From NCBI GenBank assembly GCA_004835665.1, contig RBKR01000019.1, positions 930,001 through 994,000 of the forward strand: a stretch of DNA of 64,000 nt, given 5' to 3'. The notes beneath the pieces were generated by a model, which worked only from the letters and a program-made list of their open reading frames with translations, had not been told where the DNA came from and did no database searches. This DNA is from Phoma sp. XZ068. Taxonomy: Eukaryota; Ascomycota; Dothideomycetes; Pleosporales; Didymellaceae. Of this stretch, positions 1-10,280 are shown piece by piece (position 1 is the stretch's first letter; each line of letters starts with the position of its first letter). The translations under genes were made by a program, and so were the position numbers.

Positions 1-2
1 CG

Positions 3-362
3 ATCCGCTCACGCTTCCTCTCCGCCACGACTGAAGAAGACATCACATCCATCATGCGGGACTTCGCATCAGCCGTTGAACAGGGGCGGGAGAATGAGCT
101 TGGATTCCCCAGCGCGGCGTATGCGGTGAGCAAGGCGGGATGTATTGGGGGCACGAAGGCGCTGGCGAGGAAGGAGAGGGAGAGTGGTGGGACGAAGCTG
201 GTTCTTGCCTGCTGCCCGGGATATGTCAATACGGATATGACTAAGGGGAATGGGACAAAGACGCCAGACCAGGGCGCGCAGACGCCGGTGCTGTTGGCGA
301 TTCAGGATGTTGGACAGAAGACGGGGGATTTTTGGAGGGATGAGGCTGTTACTGAGTGGTAG
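3..362 (+). CDS. Short-chain dehydrogenase/reductase, carbonyl-reductase type (3' part only)
   Basis: Reading is open from the first bases of the window to a TAG at 360-362, so the gene starts upstream and only about 119 C-terminal residues are visible. The segment contains the SDR active-site motif as YAVSK, with the catalytic Tyr and Lys spaced by three residues. It is followed by a CCPGYVNTDMT stretch, the usual PG-motif after the active site in carbonyl reductases of the CBR1 type. These enzymes reduce aldehydes or ketones with NADPH, usually in the cytosol; the substrate cannot be told from this fragment. The N-terminal Rossmann glycine motif lies outside the window. Family assignment is firm; substrate is unknown. 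Confidence 0.85.
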   Translation: MRSRFLSATTEEDITSIMRDFASAVEQGRENELGFPSAAYAVSKAGCIGGTKALARKERESGGTKLVLACCPGYVNTDMTKGNGTKTPDQGAQTPVLLAIQDVGQKTGDFWRDEAVTEW

Positions 363-640
363 AACATGTAACAGCAGTCATAGAAACCAATCTCAAATGG
401 AGAGAACCATTACGGCGGTCGCTAGGTAATGAGCTCGCCATGTTGATTATCCTGTCTTGCATGGTGTTTCTGGTAAGCTACAGTAATATTCTCTTCACTC
501 TCCTTGGGTGTATGATATCAGCTGTTACCGGAGGCTTAGTATACTCGCTGTCAACATGCTGAAAGGTAGGTTGCGCTCTATCGCTCAATATGAATTCTAC
601 AAACCGACTGCGCCATGCTAAAATCTAACACAAGAAGTCC

Positions 641-2201
641 TCAACGCATCTCCTGCTGACCATCTGTGCCTTCAACCTCCTCGCCCTTTACCCAAACACT
701 CTTCATCGCCTGGCCCAGGATCTTCATGCCCTCCTCAATTTCGGCCTCGGTGATTGTCAGAGGAGGTACAAAGCGCAATGTGTTGGTACCGCAAGTGATG
801 ATCAGCAGCCCACGCTCACGAGCAGCAGTGATGATCTCAGTGGGATCAGCATTGAGCTGGAGACCGAGAATCAGGCCCTTTCCGCGAACCTCCTTGATCT
901 GCTCTGGGTACTGCTCTCGCAGAGCATCAAAGTGCTTGCGGAATGCCTGCTCCTTTGCTGGGATAGCATCCAGGATCTCAGGCGATGAGAGACGAGACAA
1001 GATGTACGAGGCGACGCGGCTGCCGAGCGGGTTACCACCAAATGTTGTGCCGTGGTCACCGGTCTTGATGTGGTTGCACACAAAGTCATTGACGATGGTG
1101 GCACCGATGGGGAAGCCGTTACCGAGTGCCTTAGCCGTGGTGACGACGTCGGGGTGAGCCTCCTTGGGGAATGTGGCGTGTGCCCAGAAGCTACCTGTGC
1201 GACCGAGGCCGCACTGGATCTCATCGTAGATCAGGACTGCGCCGACCTCTGTGCAGCGCTTGCGGAGGGCGAGCAGGAACTCGGGTGTTGCAACATTGAC
1301 ACCGCCCTCACCTTGGATGGGCTCGATGATGACACCGCATGTCGACTCGTTGACCAGGCTGTTGATGCCCTCGATATCGTTGAATGTTCCGTACTTGAAC
1401 CCGGGAACCATGGGAGAGAAGGGTGTCTGATATTTGGGGTTCGGTGTGGCGCTCAAGCTGCCCATGGTCCTGCCGTGGAAGGAGTTGTGGAAAGAGACAA
1501 ACTCATGCTTGCTGCCATTGGGCTGCAGGGACTTTCCAGTCTTGCGTGCGAACTTGATAGCGGCCTCGTTGGCCTCGGAACCGCTGTTGCAGATGAAGGT
1601 CTTCGTCGCGCTGGCGAAGCCGCCGGTCGCGTGCGTAAGCTGTATGAGCTGCTTGGAAAGAAGACCGGTATGAGGGTTGTGGTAGAGGTTCGAGGTGTGC
1701 ATGAGCTGCTTGGCCTGTAATAGGGTCAGTAGTTATCCATGCTTTTATACCATAGCTATTCGTACCTGGTGAGCAATAACCTCTGCAACACCGGCGTCGC
1801 AATGACCCAGAGAGTTGACCGCAATACCGGCTGTGAAGTCCAGGTACTTCCTGTTCTCAATATCCCATAGGTAGCAGCCCTCTCCCTTCTCGAACATCGG
1901 TGGTGGGCGGACATAGGTCGGGACCATGTAGGGTAATTGCTGGTCAACAAGGCCGGCCGTCTTTGAGCCCGCTGGAGGGTCTGGGGTGGCCAATGTTGCA
2001 TCGCGCTGTTTGGTATAAGCAATTGGTTTCGTGAGTGCATTATCATGGGTTCCATACTGCTATTGAGTCCTTAACATCCTGAGGCAGACTTGAGCCCTGT
2101 ACCGCTGCGGCGGCCGACGAAGCAAATCGAGTCGACACGCGATTCACGCGAGGCGCACGCAGCGAAGCGCACACCCGCCTAGAAGCAATTCGAAAAGCCA
2201 T
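641..2201 (-). CDS. ARG8: Acetylornithine aminotransferase, mitochondrial
   Basis: Three exons on the minus strand: 2201-2103, 2059-1766 and 1714-641, giving 488 residues. Introns of 43 and 51 bases have GT-AG ends and both joins are in frame. It is a PLP-dependent class-III aminotransferase that makes N-acetylornithine in the arginine pathway. Exon 1 supplies an Arg/Ser/Ala-rich start (MAFRIASRRVCASLRAPRVN) with no acidic residues, a clear mitochondrial presequence. Visible motifs are the NSGSEANEAAIKFARK substrate/cofactor region, the DEIQCGLGRTG Asp motif, and the PLP lysine in TTAKALGNG (about residue 326). The start was chosen because the reading frame of exon 2 has a stop at 2060-2062 and no ATG of its own; exon 1 resolves this. 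Length fits fungal Arg8. Ornithine aminotransferase is the nearest alternative, but the mitochondrial presequence and the SEANEAA context favour Arg8. Confidence 0.9.
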
Positions 2202-2557
2202 TGTATATGCTGGGTATCTTACAAACGAAAAGAACGCAAGAAGAAAGTATCAATGAGGCATTTGCAGTCATAGGCGCGGGATACAGCATGAGTCTGAATT
2301 TCCTTATCGATAGAGCTTGGGCCGAAGCCGGAGGAAAGCTGGGCAAGAGTCTGCGATATGATCGCCACCAACGATATGTCTGTATGCTACCAGTACTTTG
2401 TACAAGCACCGGAGGAGCCATGTGGCTTTTGAATGTAGTGGGACTGGGTAGTGTTAATGGGTATGTGGGTGGAGCCGACATCCTTAACGGCGTGGCCTCC
2501 GAACAAAAATTATGACTATAGATGTACTTTATCAAGATCTTCTCATCAAAGCAACTA
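2202..2557. other. Intergenic, no gene seen
   Basis: Lies between the aminotransferase start and the tRNA. Short open frames run across it and into the tRNA but none resembles a protein. It should hold the aminotransferase promoter; no specific element was identified. Confidence 0.5.
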
Positions 2558-2663
2558 GCTTCCTTGGTGTAGTCGGTTATCACGTCGGTCTCATATCTCG
2601 TCGAGTATGACTGCTCCAAGAGCAGAAATCCGAAGGCCGCCAGTTCGAATCTGGCAGGGAGCA
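2558..2663 (+). tRNA. tRNA-Met (CAT), elongator type, with a 32-base intron
   Basis: The gene folds as a tRNA. The acceptor stem is GCTTCCT (2558-2564) with AGGGAGC (2656-2662), with one G-T pair. The A box is TGGTGTAGTCGG and the B box GTTCGAATC. The T stem is GCCAG/CTGGC. The anticodon stem TCGGT (2585-2589) pairs with TCCGA (2629-2633) except for a T-T mismatch at the loop end. T33 precedes the anticodon CAT at 2592-2594, and A37 is followed by a proposed intron at 2596-2627, the canonical place between positions 37 and 38. Mature length is 74 nt. The identity depends on the intron placement. If that is shifted, the anticodon reading could change, so tRNA presence is more certain than Met. 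Confidence 0.75.
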
Positions 2664-2876
2664 TATCTTTTTGCACTCGTAGTGTCTCTCGTCTAGCATG
2701 GGCACGAACAGAACAAGGCGCTTTAAGCCCAGTCATAAATATGTGGTGTTTATCGGGGTGGATCTATCTCTGCTCCTTTTTGGTTCTCTTTCCCCCTATA
2801 AGCACCAAGGTCATGTAATATATCCGTCTTTGCGCTATGCTATCGCTATGCTCAGGGTAGTTACCATGCTGTCTGT

Positions 2877-3604
2877 TCAGTGCTTCTTTGCATCCTTCTC
2901 TTTCTGCTTCTCTGCAATCATTCCATCCATCCGCCAGAAGCTCGTGATCCCCTCTACGAAGCTGCTCCCAACCCACAACCACCAGACTGCATCAGCTGAA
3001 CTCAGCCCATGCTTCTTGGCCTTCTTCGCCATGAGGGTAGCCTCAAAAAGGTGTATAGCCAGCATGATCGGCAACACGATCCACCTGATCTGTAGGACAA
3101 ATCCTGCAAAGGCTGGGGCCATGAATAGGACATTATCGTACAACAAGCTCCCCGGTCTGAAGTTCGCTTCTCTTGGTAGTAGAAGGTAGACCAGCAGGCA
3201 TTGGGTAAAGTTGAAAAGATGACCCAGGTTGGCATACGGCGGGATGTAGCGGATGATAGTGATGTCGCTCCGACCCAGGATCTTGAGTGTATCCTTGTCC
3301 ATCTGGACGAGACGCTCTCTTGCTTCGCGCAGGCTCTTCATGGGCGGATCAAAGGCGATGGTGCTGCGCTGGCCGCCGCAGGTGAAAGTCATCTCATTGA
3401 GGCTGATGTCCGTCATTTGCGCGGAGTGGCTCTGCCTGGAACTTTTGGAGGCGTAAGCCTCAACATAGCGACGGATCTGGTGTGACTGTCAGATCTAAGA
3501 CTTCATGGCGATGTGTGACGGCGTACAGAATCATGGTGGTCGGCGTTCATATGCTTGATGATTCGCTGCTTAGCTGCCGCCTCCTGTGCCTCTGGAGTCG
3601 CCAT
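2877..3604 (-). CDS. DUF2470-domain integral membrane protein
   Basis: Two exons, 3604-3527 and 3476-2877, joined across a 50-base GT-AG intron, give 225 residues. Residues 10-100 match the DUF2470 family, with the signature HMNADHHDS near residue 18, known from the C-terminal part of heme-utilisation and pyridoxamine-oxidase-like proteins. The second half is hydrophobic with about four predicted membrane segments, around the FTQCLLVYLLLP, DNVLFMAPAFAGFVLQ, WIVLPIMLAIHLF and AVWWLWVGSSFVEG stretches. It ends in a Lys-rich tail (KQKEKDAKKH). The ATG at 3604 was chosen because it places the signature at the N-terminus and joins in frame. The biochemical role is unknown; a heme- or iron-related function is only suggested by the domain. 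Confidence 0.8.
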
Positions 3605-4534
3605 CTCAACGGATAGACCGTGTTTCCGGGGCCGATGGAGTACTGGAGTGACGTCTGTCGATGCTCTGATCGACTCTTGCGATGTGTGTGGTTGGCGTCA
3701 CAAGTGAGCGACGAGGCTGTCGTCGGGCCGGTACGGAACAATCCCCGCGATCCCACGCGTGATTCTCGTGATGACTTGCATCTTTGCCCACCCAAGTGTT
3801 AGTTTCAATTTCAACGCTCGTTAGCCCAACGCTCTTTTCAACGACAATGATCTTCAGAGCTCAAACATGTTATTTCATCATCAGCAATTTCACGGCTGTC
3901 TAGTCGCGACCCAGAAGTTTGGATGCCCGAAGCTACTGTGAGTGTACCGAAGTTCGAGAATGCCTACTAGCCACCTCCGTGTCAGCCATCCTTGTCAATT
4001 GCGTGGTGAGTGCCACAGCATGCAGGTTTCGCCTCGACGCCGCCCAGAAGGGATGATCTCAAGCGCGCATGCAGGGCGGCGCTCGATTGAGGTATGCTGA
4101 GCTCAGAACGCGCTCACCGCGACGCCTGCGCACCAATGGGAGAGCGCGGGCTAGCTATGGCCAGAGCGGGAGACGGGGAAGAAAGTTGGCAGAACGAACG
4201 AACGGTTTGAGCGACCATCACGATCGATGCTGGCAAGGGTAATGACAAGTTTTGGGAATGGCTCGCACGGCTTGGTGGGGTTACAGCTGTCGGTTCCACT
4301 CTTGCGTCAGGCTGCATGATGTGGGTGGCTCGTGTATGGGCAGGGATGTCAAGGTACCTTTGCAGCTCCAAACCTGTTCCAATCCCGCTGGTAGTTCCTC
4401 TTAACAAATCGGCGCCGTCGACCTGGACTCTGCCATTATTTCCAGAATTTCGAACTTAGTTGCCAGCGTCCAGCTTTTTGCGCCTGCAACCACTTACTCC
4501 ATCCAAGTCCATCTGAAGACCCAAATACCACACC
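3605..4534. other. Intergenic, promoter of two divergent genes
   Basis: 930 bases between the minus-strand DUF2470 gene and the plus-strand gene at 4535. No convincing coding frame, RNA gene or repeat was seen. Both flanking genes point away from it, so it should contain both promoters. Confidence 0.5.
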
Positions 4535-5328
4535 ATGGCGGACACTGTCGAAGAGAAGAAGCAGTCCATTGAGGGCGAGGGCCAGGCTGATGCCAATGCC
4601 TCTATTGGAGGATCTGGCAAGGCCGAATCATCGAGTAAGAAAGAAAAGAAGACCCCGAAGAAGCTGGGCGGCAAGAAGCCCCAGCAGCAGCCCACTCCCG
4701 AACCCACCCCAGCCCCCGAGAGCGAAGCTGAAGGCGACGCTGAGGGCGACGCCGAAGCCGAGAACGCTGGTGACGCAGAGGCTGAGCAAGAGGACGCAGG
4801 CAAGAAACGACAATCCAACGGCAATGCCGATGCCGACGAATCAGAACCCGAAGCTCAGCCTCAAAAGTCAAAATCGCAATCGAGGCGTCGCCAGTCTCGA
4901 GGCCGTGGACGACGAGGCGGAGACTCCGAGGACACTGATGCGCGATCCGATGTCTCCCAATCTGGTGGTCGCCGCAACCGCCAACGCCAGAAGAAGGGCG
5001 GAAAGGGAGGTCCCCTCGACGACATCACCGAGAACGTTCCTGGAGGTGAGCTTGTCGGTGGTGCTGGCGACATGGTCCAAGACACCGCAGGCAAGGCCGT
5101 GGGTCAGGTCGGCGACACCGTTGGAAACGCCCTCGGAGGTCTGACCGGCGGAAGCGGCGGCGAAGAAGGTGACAGCAAGGGTGAACAGCTACGCCTGCGA
5201 CTGGAGCTCAACCTTGACATTGAGATTCAGCTGAAGGCCAAGATCCACGGTGATCTCACGCTTGGTTTGCTGTAAGTTACCTTCGATTGTATTTGAAGTA
5301 ACACGCGCTGATTTTTCGCAGTAACTAA
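4535..5328 (+). CDS. Low-complexity charged protein, tandem paralog A, unknown function
   Basis: Exon 1 is 4535-5271. A 50-base intron (GTAAGT ... TTCGCAG, 5272-5321) is followed by a 7-base exon 5322-5328 that adds one Asn and the stop, for 247 residues. Unspliced, the frame would stop at a TAA inside the donor site. The protein is Lys/Glu/Ala/Pro-rich and mostly disordered to about residue 100. An Arg-rich stretch (SRRRQSRGRGRRGG) follows near residue 115-130, then a Gly-rich part with GNALGGLTGG. The end is an ordered alternating block, LELNLDIEIQLKAKIHGDLT. That block recurs at the end of the gene at 6146, with an intron at the same codon and phase. No known domain was recognised. The RG-rich stretch suggests nucleic-acid binding, but this is a guess. 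Confidence 0.8.
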
Positions 5329-6145
5329 ACCGTAGCGCAACGAACATTGCATGACTATTATTGACTTAACTTTACGACGTTTGAGCATTAAGTCCTAGAG
5401 CTTTCCTGGACGGCGTTTGCTTTGGGGATTCTATACGTAGTGTAATTCTACCTGAATACTGCATCGAACCACGAATATGATGTGACCGCGAACTGTGATT
5501 GCCGTGCCCTGAAGCTATCAAGCTTCAACATTGCCAAACTTCATAACTCATGCCTCCAAACTCAGAACTCCAAATCGCCAGGCGTCAGAATTGCACCTTA
5601 AAAATGCCAAAGTCCAGACGCAAGACCTGAGTCGCGGCACGCGTTTGCCCCTTCGCAACTATGACATCCTAGTTCCGCGCTGCCAACTTTCTTCCCCGTG
5701 CGTCGTCAGCCGCGTCGAGTTGCATCGATGACCCCTGTAACATAGGCTACCTCCGCCTTCTGGTCAGCCCACGCGCCCGCCACGCAACGGCAAAAACGGT
5801 TACACCAAGCCAAATCCCGTTGTGACGTCAGAATTTCGGGGATCCTGCTTCGCCTGCAGCAACCAGGGTGCCAGATCGGGGCGACGAGCGGATGGCACAT
5901 CCAAGCTCCACCCTAGCATGCATCAATCTTGATTTCGAGTGACGGCTGGTGTTGCCTCTAGCTTTGCCCTACCCAAAGCTCCCCTCATCTGTACATTCAG
6001 TCCTCTCCGTTCATTTTGCTGTGCATCGAGATACCCTTGACATCACTCCAACCCCCCAATCGCAAGTATAGGTTCTGCATCTGCCCCTCGGGTCCCGCCT
6101 ACCGCCCCAGAATCAAAGGAAAGACCCTCGACCACATCCACAGAA
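5329..6145. other. Intergenic between the two paralogs
   Basis: 817 bases. No gene, RNA or repeat is apparent. The last 150 bases before 6146 are C/T-rich (TCCAACCCCCC, CCTCTCCGTTC), a common pattern just upstream of fungal start codons. Confidence 0.45.
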
Positions 6146-6873
6146 ATGGCGGACAAGAACCAAAATGATGCCTCCGACTCGGAGCCGCATGAGCGCACGA
6201 CCATGCAGCAGGAAAAGGCAATTGCGAGGAAGAAGCAAGAGAAGCGTGAAGCCGGCCTGCAATCTGCACGCTCAAGATCATCATCTCGCCGCGCCCGCCG
6301 CCAACGCATCCAAAAAGGCATGGACGAGGGAAAATACATGAAGACCACCTCTCTCGAAGCCCTGGAAGAGGCCGACGCAAGCGGCGAACTCAACCAGATG
6401 GGCATGTTCGAACGCATTGGACCAGATAGCACATCCATGGACGGCCCCGTGACCCACGCTCGAGCGATGCGTGGTGAGATTCCGATGCGCGGCAGCGACC
6501 CCAACCAACCATACCGCATGGAACCTGAGAAGAAGAAGGGCTCGCTAGAGGACCAGGACGGCCTGAAACTCACACTGGAAGCCAATCTTGAGATTGAAAT
6601 CGAGCTTAAGGCATCGATTCGCGGCGACCTGACCCTCTCGTTATAGTAAGTCCCTTCCTAGACCCTCTCTGCTTCGATACTTGGTTTACTGCGTCCTTAC
6701 CTGTTTGCAGCGGCGACATGCTGCCTGAACTTTCAATACCCAGCCTTCCCAAACTGCCCAAACTCCCAAAACTGCCCAAAGTCTCGGACATTACAAAAGT
6801 TGTCCCCAAGCCCAAGCTCTCCAACGTCACAAATCTTGTCCCCAACACACCGAATCTTTCAAAGGTGGTCTAG
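6146..6873 (+). CDS. Tandem paralog B, unknown function, with a Leu-Pro-Lys repeat tail
   Basis: Exons 6146-6645 and 6711-6873 are joined over a 65-base intron (GTAAGT ... TTTGCAG) and encode 220 residues. Like its neighbour at 4535 it begins MAD and is highly charged (EKAIARKKQEKREAG; SRRARRQRIQKG). Near residue 145-166 it carries the block LEANLEIEIELKASIRGDLT. Both genes are interrupted by a phase-2 intron directly after the GDLTLxL motif. Unlike paralog A, exon 2 here continues for 54 residues and contains SLPKLPKLPKLPK followed by further Lys/Val/Pro-rich sequence. Splicing is needed because the unspliced frame ends in TAG at the donor. Shared block, shared intron position and adjacency indicate a tandem duplication followed by strong divergence. 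Function is unknown. Confidence 0.8.
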
Positions 6874-7713
6874 CCATTTCCTAATTCGGATCTTAACAGT
6901 GAATAGTGCATGATTGGCCGTACGATGTAGCCACCCCGTACCACGAAGCTCATGACCCCTCGACACTGGTACCGATTCGTCAACACGAATCACGGGATCT
7001 GTCGAGGAGAAACTCACTTTACCGTCCGTGAGGACTGATGCACTGTTCTGAGCGTTTGGAGTTTTTTTGCCGCTTGGCATGTGGGATTTGTCTGGATAGT
7101 AGAAGAGAAATGATAATGTTACAATGACACCATTGCTACAACTTCTTTTATACGTTGTATTATCTAATGATGGTTCTAAAATCTAGGGCTAGCCTACCAC
7201 ATTCAGGATCCAGGATTTGAACTGCGAAGGCAAAATGTAAAGACCCAATTTTTGAAAAATATACGCCCCAGATGTTGAACATTGACCCCTTTCCATCGCC
7301 TTGAGTACCATGAAGATATCCAGGGCCACCTGTTCAAAGTCTTCTAAATACCCCCTCCCATCAAAACCAAGGTTCGATACCCAATACCCCTCATACGTCC
7401 AACGCTCACCACCTAGCGATCGTGTGCATTAATCCAAGAACTGTCTGAACCCTCGATATACTTCTTAGGTCGTCTAGAGTCTTTCATAGAAGGTTAAAAT
7501 GAACAGGTGTTGCCTTGGAGTGCGCATTTGGGGTCCTCGGTACCACTATGCTTTCAGTGAAATATTTTGAATTCTGCCACAGTTCAGATCTTTGCACAAC
7601 CTCTCAACTACTCGTGAAAACTCGCCGAGCTTACATATAACTGAGCTTACCGTTTTCTTTAACATCCCTACCTGCAGCCTTCGCCCCCACATAGTTTACT
7701 TTACATACCGACG
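6874..7713. other. Intergenic; one doubtful short minus-strand frame
   Basis: 840 bases. A 73-codon minus-strand frame (ATG at 7080, stop at 6859) overlaps the end of paralog B tail to tail. It starts MPSGKKTPNAQNSASV, but has no family resemblance. The rest shows nothing recognisable. Confidence 0.4.
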
Positions 7714-10099
7714 ATGGTCAACCGAACAGCGTCTATCCACACATGTATGTGCAGATCAGGGCAGAAATGTCATGCTGACGACTATTCCCGCTGCACTATC
7801 AACACAGCACAGATCGACCGTGTGGACACTACCATAGTGCCGACATTGCCTGGTGGCACACGTCCCCCACCTCCTTCTCCTTGCCCAGACGAAACCTCCG
7901 CAGCGGCAAGTCCAATTGTGCCAGACACAGTACCAACCTTCATGCATCCGGATTCGTCTTACGGTCAAGGGTCTGTGATCGAAGAACCCACCGATAGGAT
8001 GAGGCTGCAGGCTAGGGGCATGGTATGGCAAGACGTCCCCGTCATTCAGGGGTGCCATGAGTCTGAAAGCCAGAGTGAAGATCTCTATGAGAAGATTGTT
8101 TGCGCACCACGGAGACGAGAGAAGATAAAGAAGAGACTTGCGACGGAGGTGAAGGCAGTGTGCGAGAGAGTACAGTCCAAAACGCAGAAACTGGAGCACG
8201 CAGTAGTTAGAAAAGGGTTTTCGAATGGTAACACAGGTCTCAAGAGTAAGTGAGTTCCTGCATCGTCTCATCTTTGTATCCAAGTCTTGGTTTTTCTCCT
8301 TCGTCGATGTTGTACATTATGCTAACCAAGCAATAGAAATCAAGCTGCTCAAGACATTCCTCAATGACGTTGTGAAGTCCACAACAATCTATTCTCGACT
8401 CCCAAGAGAAAAAGACTGGAACGCTTCTGCTGTCTCAGTTGCCCGGGGTTCACTAAATGAGCCGAAATGGCGCAGTGAGTCGTACAGGTTTCGCATCGCT
8501 ACACCAGCCTCACCACGACCTCCAACATCACCGCCTGCGATCCCTGAACTAGAAGGACCCACTAACTCAAGTGATTCGATGATGACAGTTAATATGAACC
8601 ACGATATTGCTGAGCCTGCCGCGATCGCAGAAATGCCGACTGCAACTGTAAGTACCGAGACTGTTCACGAGTTCTCCGATGACGCTATTCGAGAACTCGT
8701 CGACCAATTCAAACGCCACACTGCAACCCATACAGCTTGCCCAATCGATTTCCCTTGGGTGCGAGCTACCTCAATATCTGCCCAGATCACGGCTTTCACA
8801 TTCACGACACTCGTTCCCATGGACATCGTTACACAGTTCTCTCCTAAGCACAGTGTCATTCTAAAGACCAGTAACACACTCTTGGCGCAAAGAGACATGA
8901 CTCAACTCAGCAATATCTGGGGCCAAGCTATCGGATTCGAAGCGAGCTTGGTGTGGCTGGATGCTGCCAGACCCTTACAATTTCTGAGCCATGTTGATGC
9001 TGAGAAACTCTGCAAACTCATGGAAGAGGGGTTTCATCGCTATGCCTATTGGGCTCTATTCGCAGAAGCAAGTGCAAGTGATAAAGAAGGAGCCATGGAT
9101 GACGAGTGGTGGCTCGATTTCGGAAAGAGGCTGGATGACATTGGTACTTTGGATACGGAAGCCCTCTACGAGCAGTTGATCACCGTGGGGTGGGAGTTTA
9201 TCAACGCACCTGCTCTGGAATCTGCTATTGAAATGTTGCGGGCTTTGGATGCTGGCAAGACTTCAGACAAGGAGCCAGTCCGCCACGACTCCAAGACGGA
9301 CTTTTATGAGGATATCGAGCCTCCTGTTCCTGGATCAGAGGAGGACGCAACGGAAATGGAGATAAGGGTCGATTCTCTGGTCAAAACAGTTTTGATGCCT
9401 TCAGTTCCGGAGTCAAAGTCAGAATCTGCCACCCGGGTGCGTCCATCATCGACAACCGCAATTCCTCTCCCTGTCCTCCGAACTGAGACTGGTAAACAAA
9501 TTGTTGTACCATTCCGCAACCTCCGTTCAGTAAAAGGAACAACTGCTTTAAGAGAGGCAACTAAAGATAGAAAGCCATCCCAGTTCATTGCGGGAGAAAC
9601 AGCTTATGACAGAGAGCCAGTCCTTCGAAGTGCATGCGACAGCTTGGCTTTCGAGAAGAAGTCCGTTTGCAAGGAGGATGTGTCTTCAGTCTCCGATATT
9701 GTGACGGAGACCGAGGCATCATTCGAAGCTGCTATCGATCAAAAGCCTGGTACTGTTCCAGACTCTGTGCAGAAAAAGAGGTCCAGCCAAAACCTTCCTT
9801 TGACAGCAAGGGAAAGCCAGCCTGCTGTTTCGAAGCGCAAGTGTAGAAACACCTGGCCCTCTTATCAGAAAAAGAAATCCGCTGTGCCGGAGGAGCCAAC
9901 TTCACCACCAGCGACTCGCGAAAATGGCTGGATATCAACGGCCGATCTTGTAGAGTTCAGGCCCGAGGACGTGGTATATGGAGACCTCGTGTACCCGGAC
10001 TCTGCGCCAACCAGCGCTCCCGCCAAGGCTCCAAGCATAGGGAGGTCGAGAATCCAGCTGCCACAGAGGAGAGTTTACATGCCGGGTTCATTTCCTTGA
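7714..10099 (+). CDS. Large hypothetical protein, no recognised domain
   Basis: Exons 7714-8245 and 8337-10099 are joined across a 91-base intron (GTAAGT, branch GCTAAC, CAATAG) and encode 764 residues. The first 180 residues are Pro/Thr-rich with an Arg/Lys cluster (CAPRRREKIKKRLATEVK). The middle (roughly residues 290-470) looks ordered and alpha-helical, with Trp-rich segments such as NIWGQAIGFEASLVWLD and DEWWLDFGKRLDDIG. The rest is charged and low in complexity. No catalytic motif, membrane segment or signal peptide is visible. The start is the first ATG of the frame; an extra upstream exon cannot be excluded. It ends about 180 bases before a repeat element, which could mark the edge of a less stable stretch. 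Function unknown. Confidence 0.7.
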
Positions 10100-10280
10100 T
10101 CTGATGCTGGAGTCGAGGAGTGAGGTCCATGCATGGTCTGGCCAAGTCAGCATGTCGATCGATTGTTTAGAAGTATCCTGAGGTCTTGAGCGTACATCAC
10201 TGGGAGATCGAACGATGTCATTCTCCTCGTTTCTGTCATTGTTTTCTTCGTCGTTGAGTCTTACACCCTCCCCCCGGTTC

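Noticed and set aside
2179..2736. Minus-strand 185-codon frame.
   Set aside because: It runs across the tRNA gene on the other strand and has no recognisable family.
6859..7080. Minus-strand 73-codon frame with a protein-like N-terminus.
   Set aside because: No family resemblance, overlaps the end of another gene, and no splice or promoter support.
7361..7390. GGTTCGATACC sequence that resembles a tRNA B box.
   Set aside because: No T-stem pairing, no A box and no acceptor stem around it.
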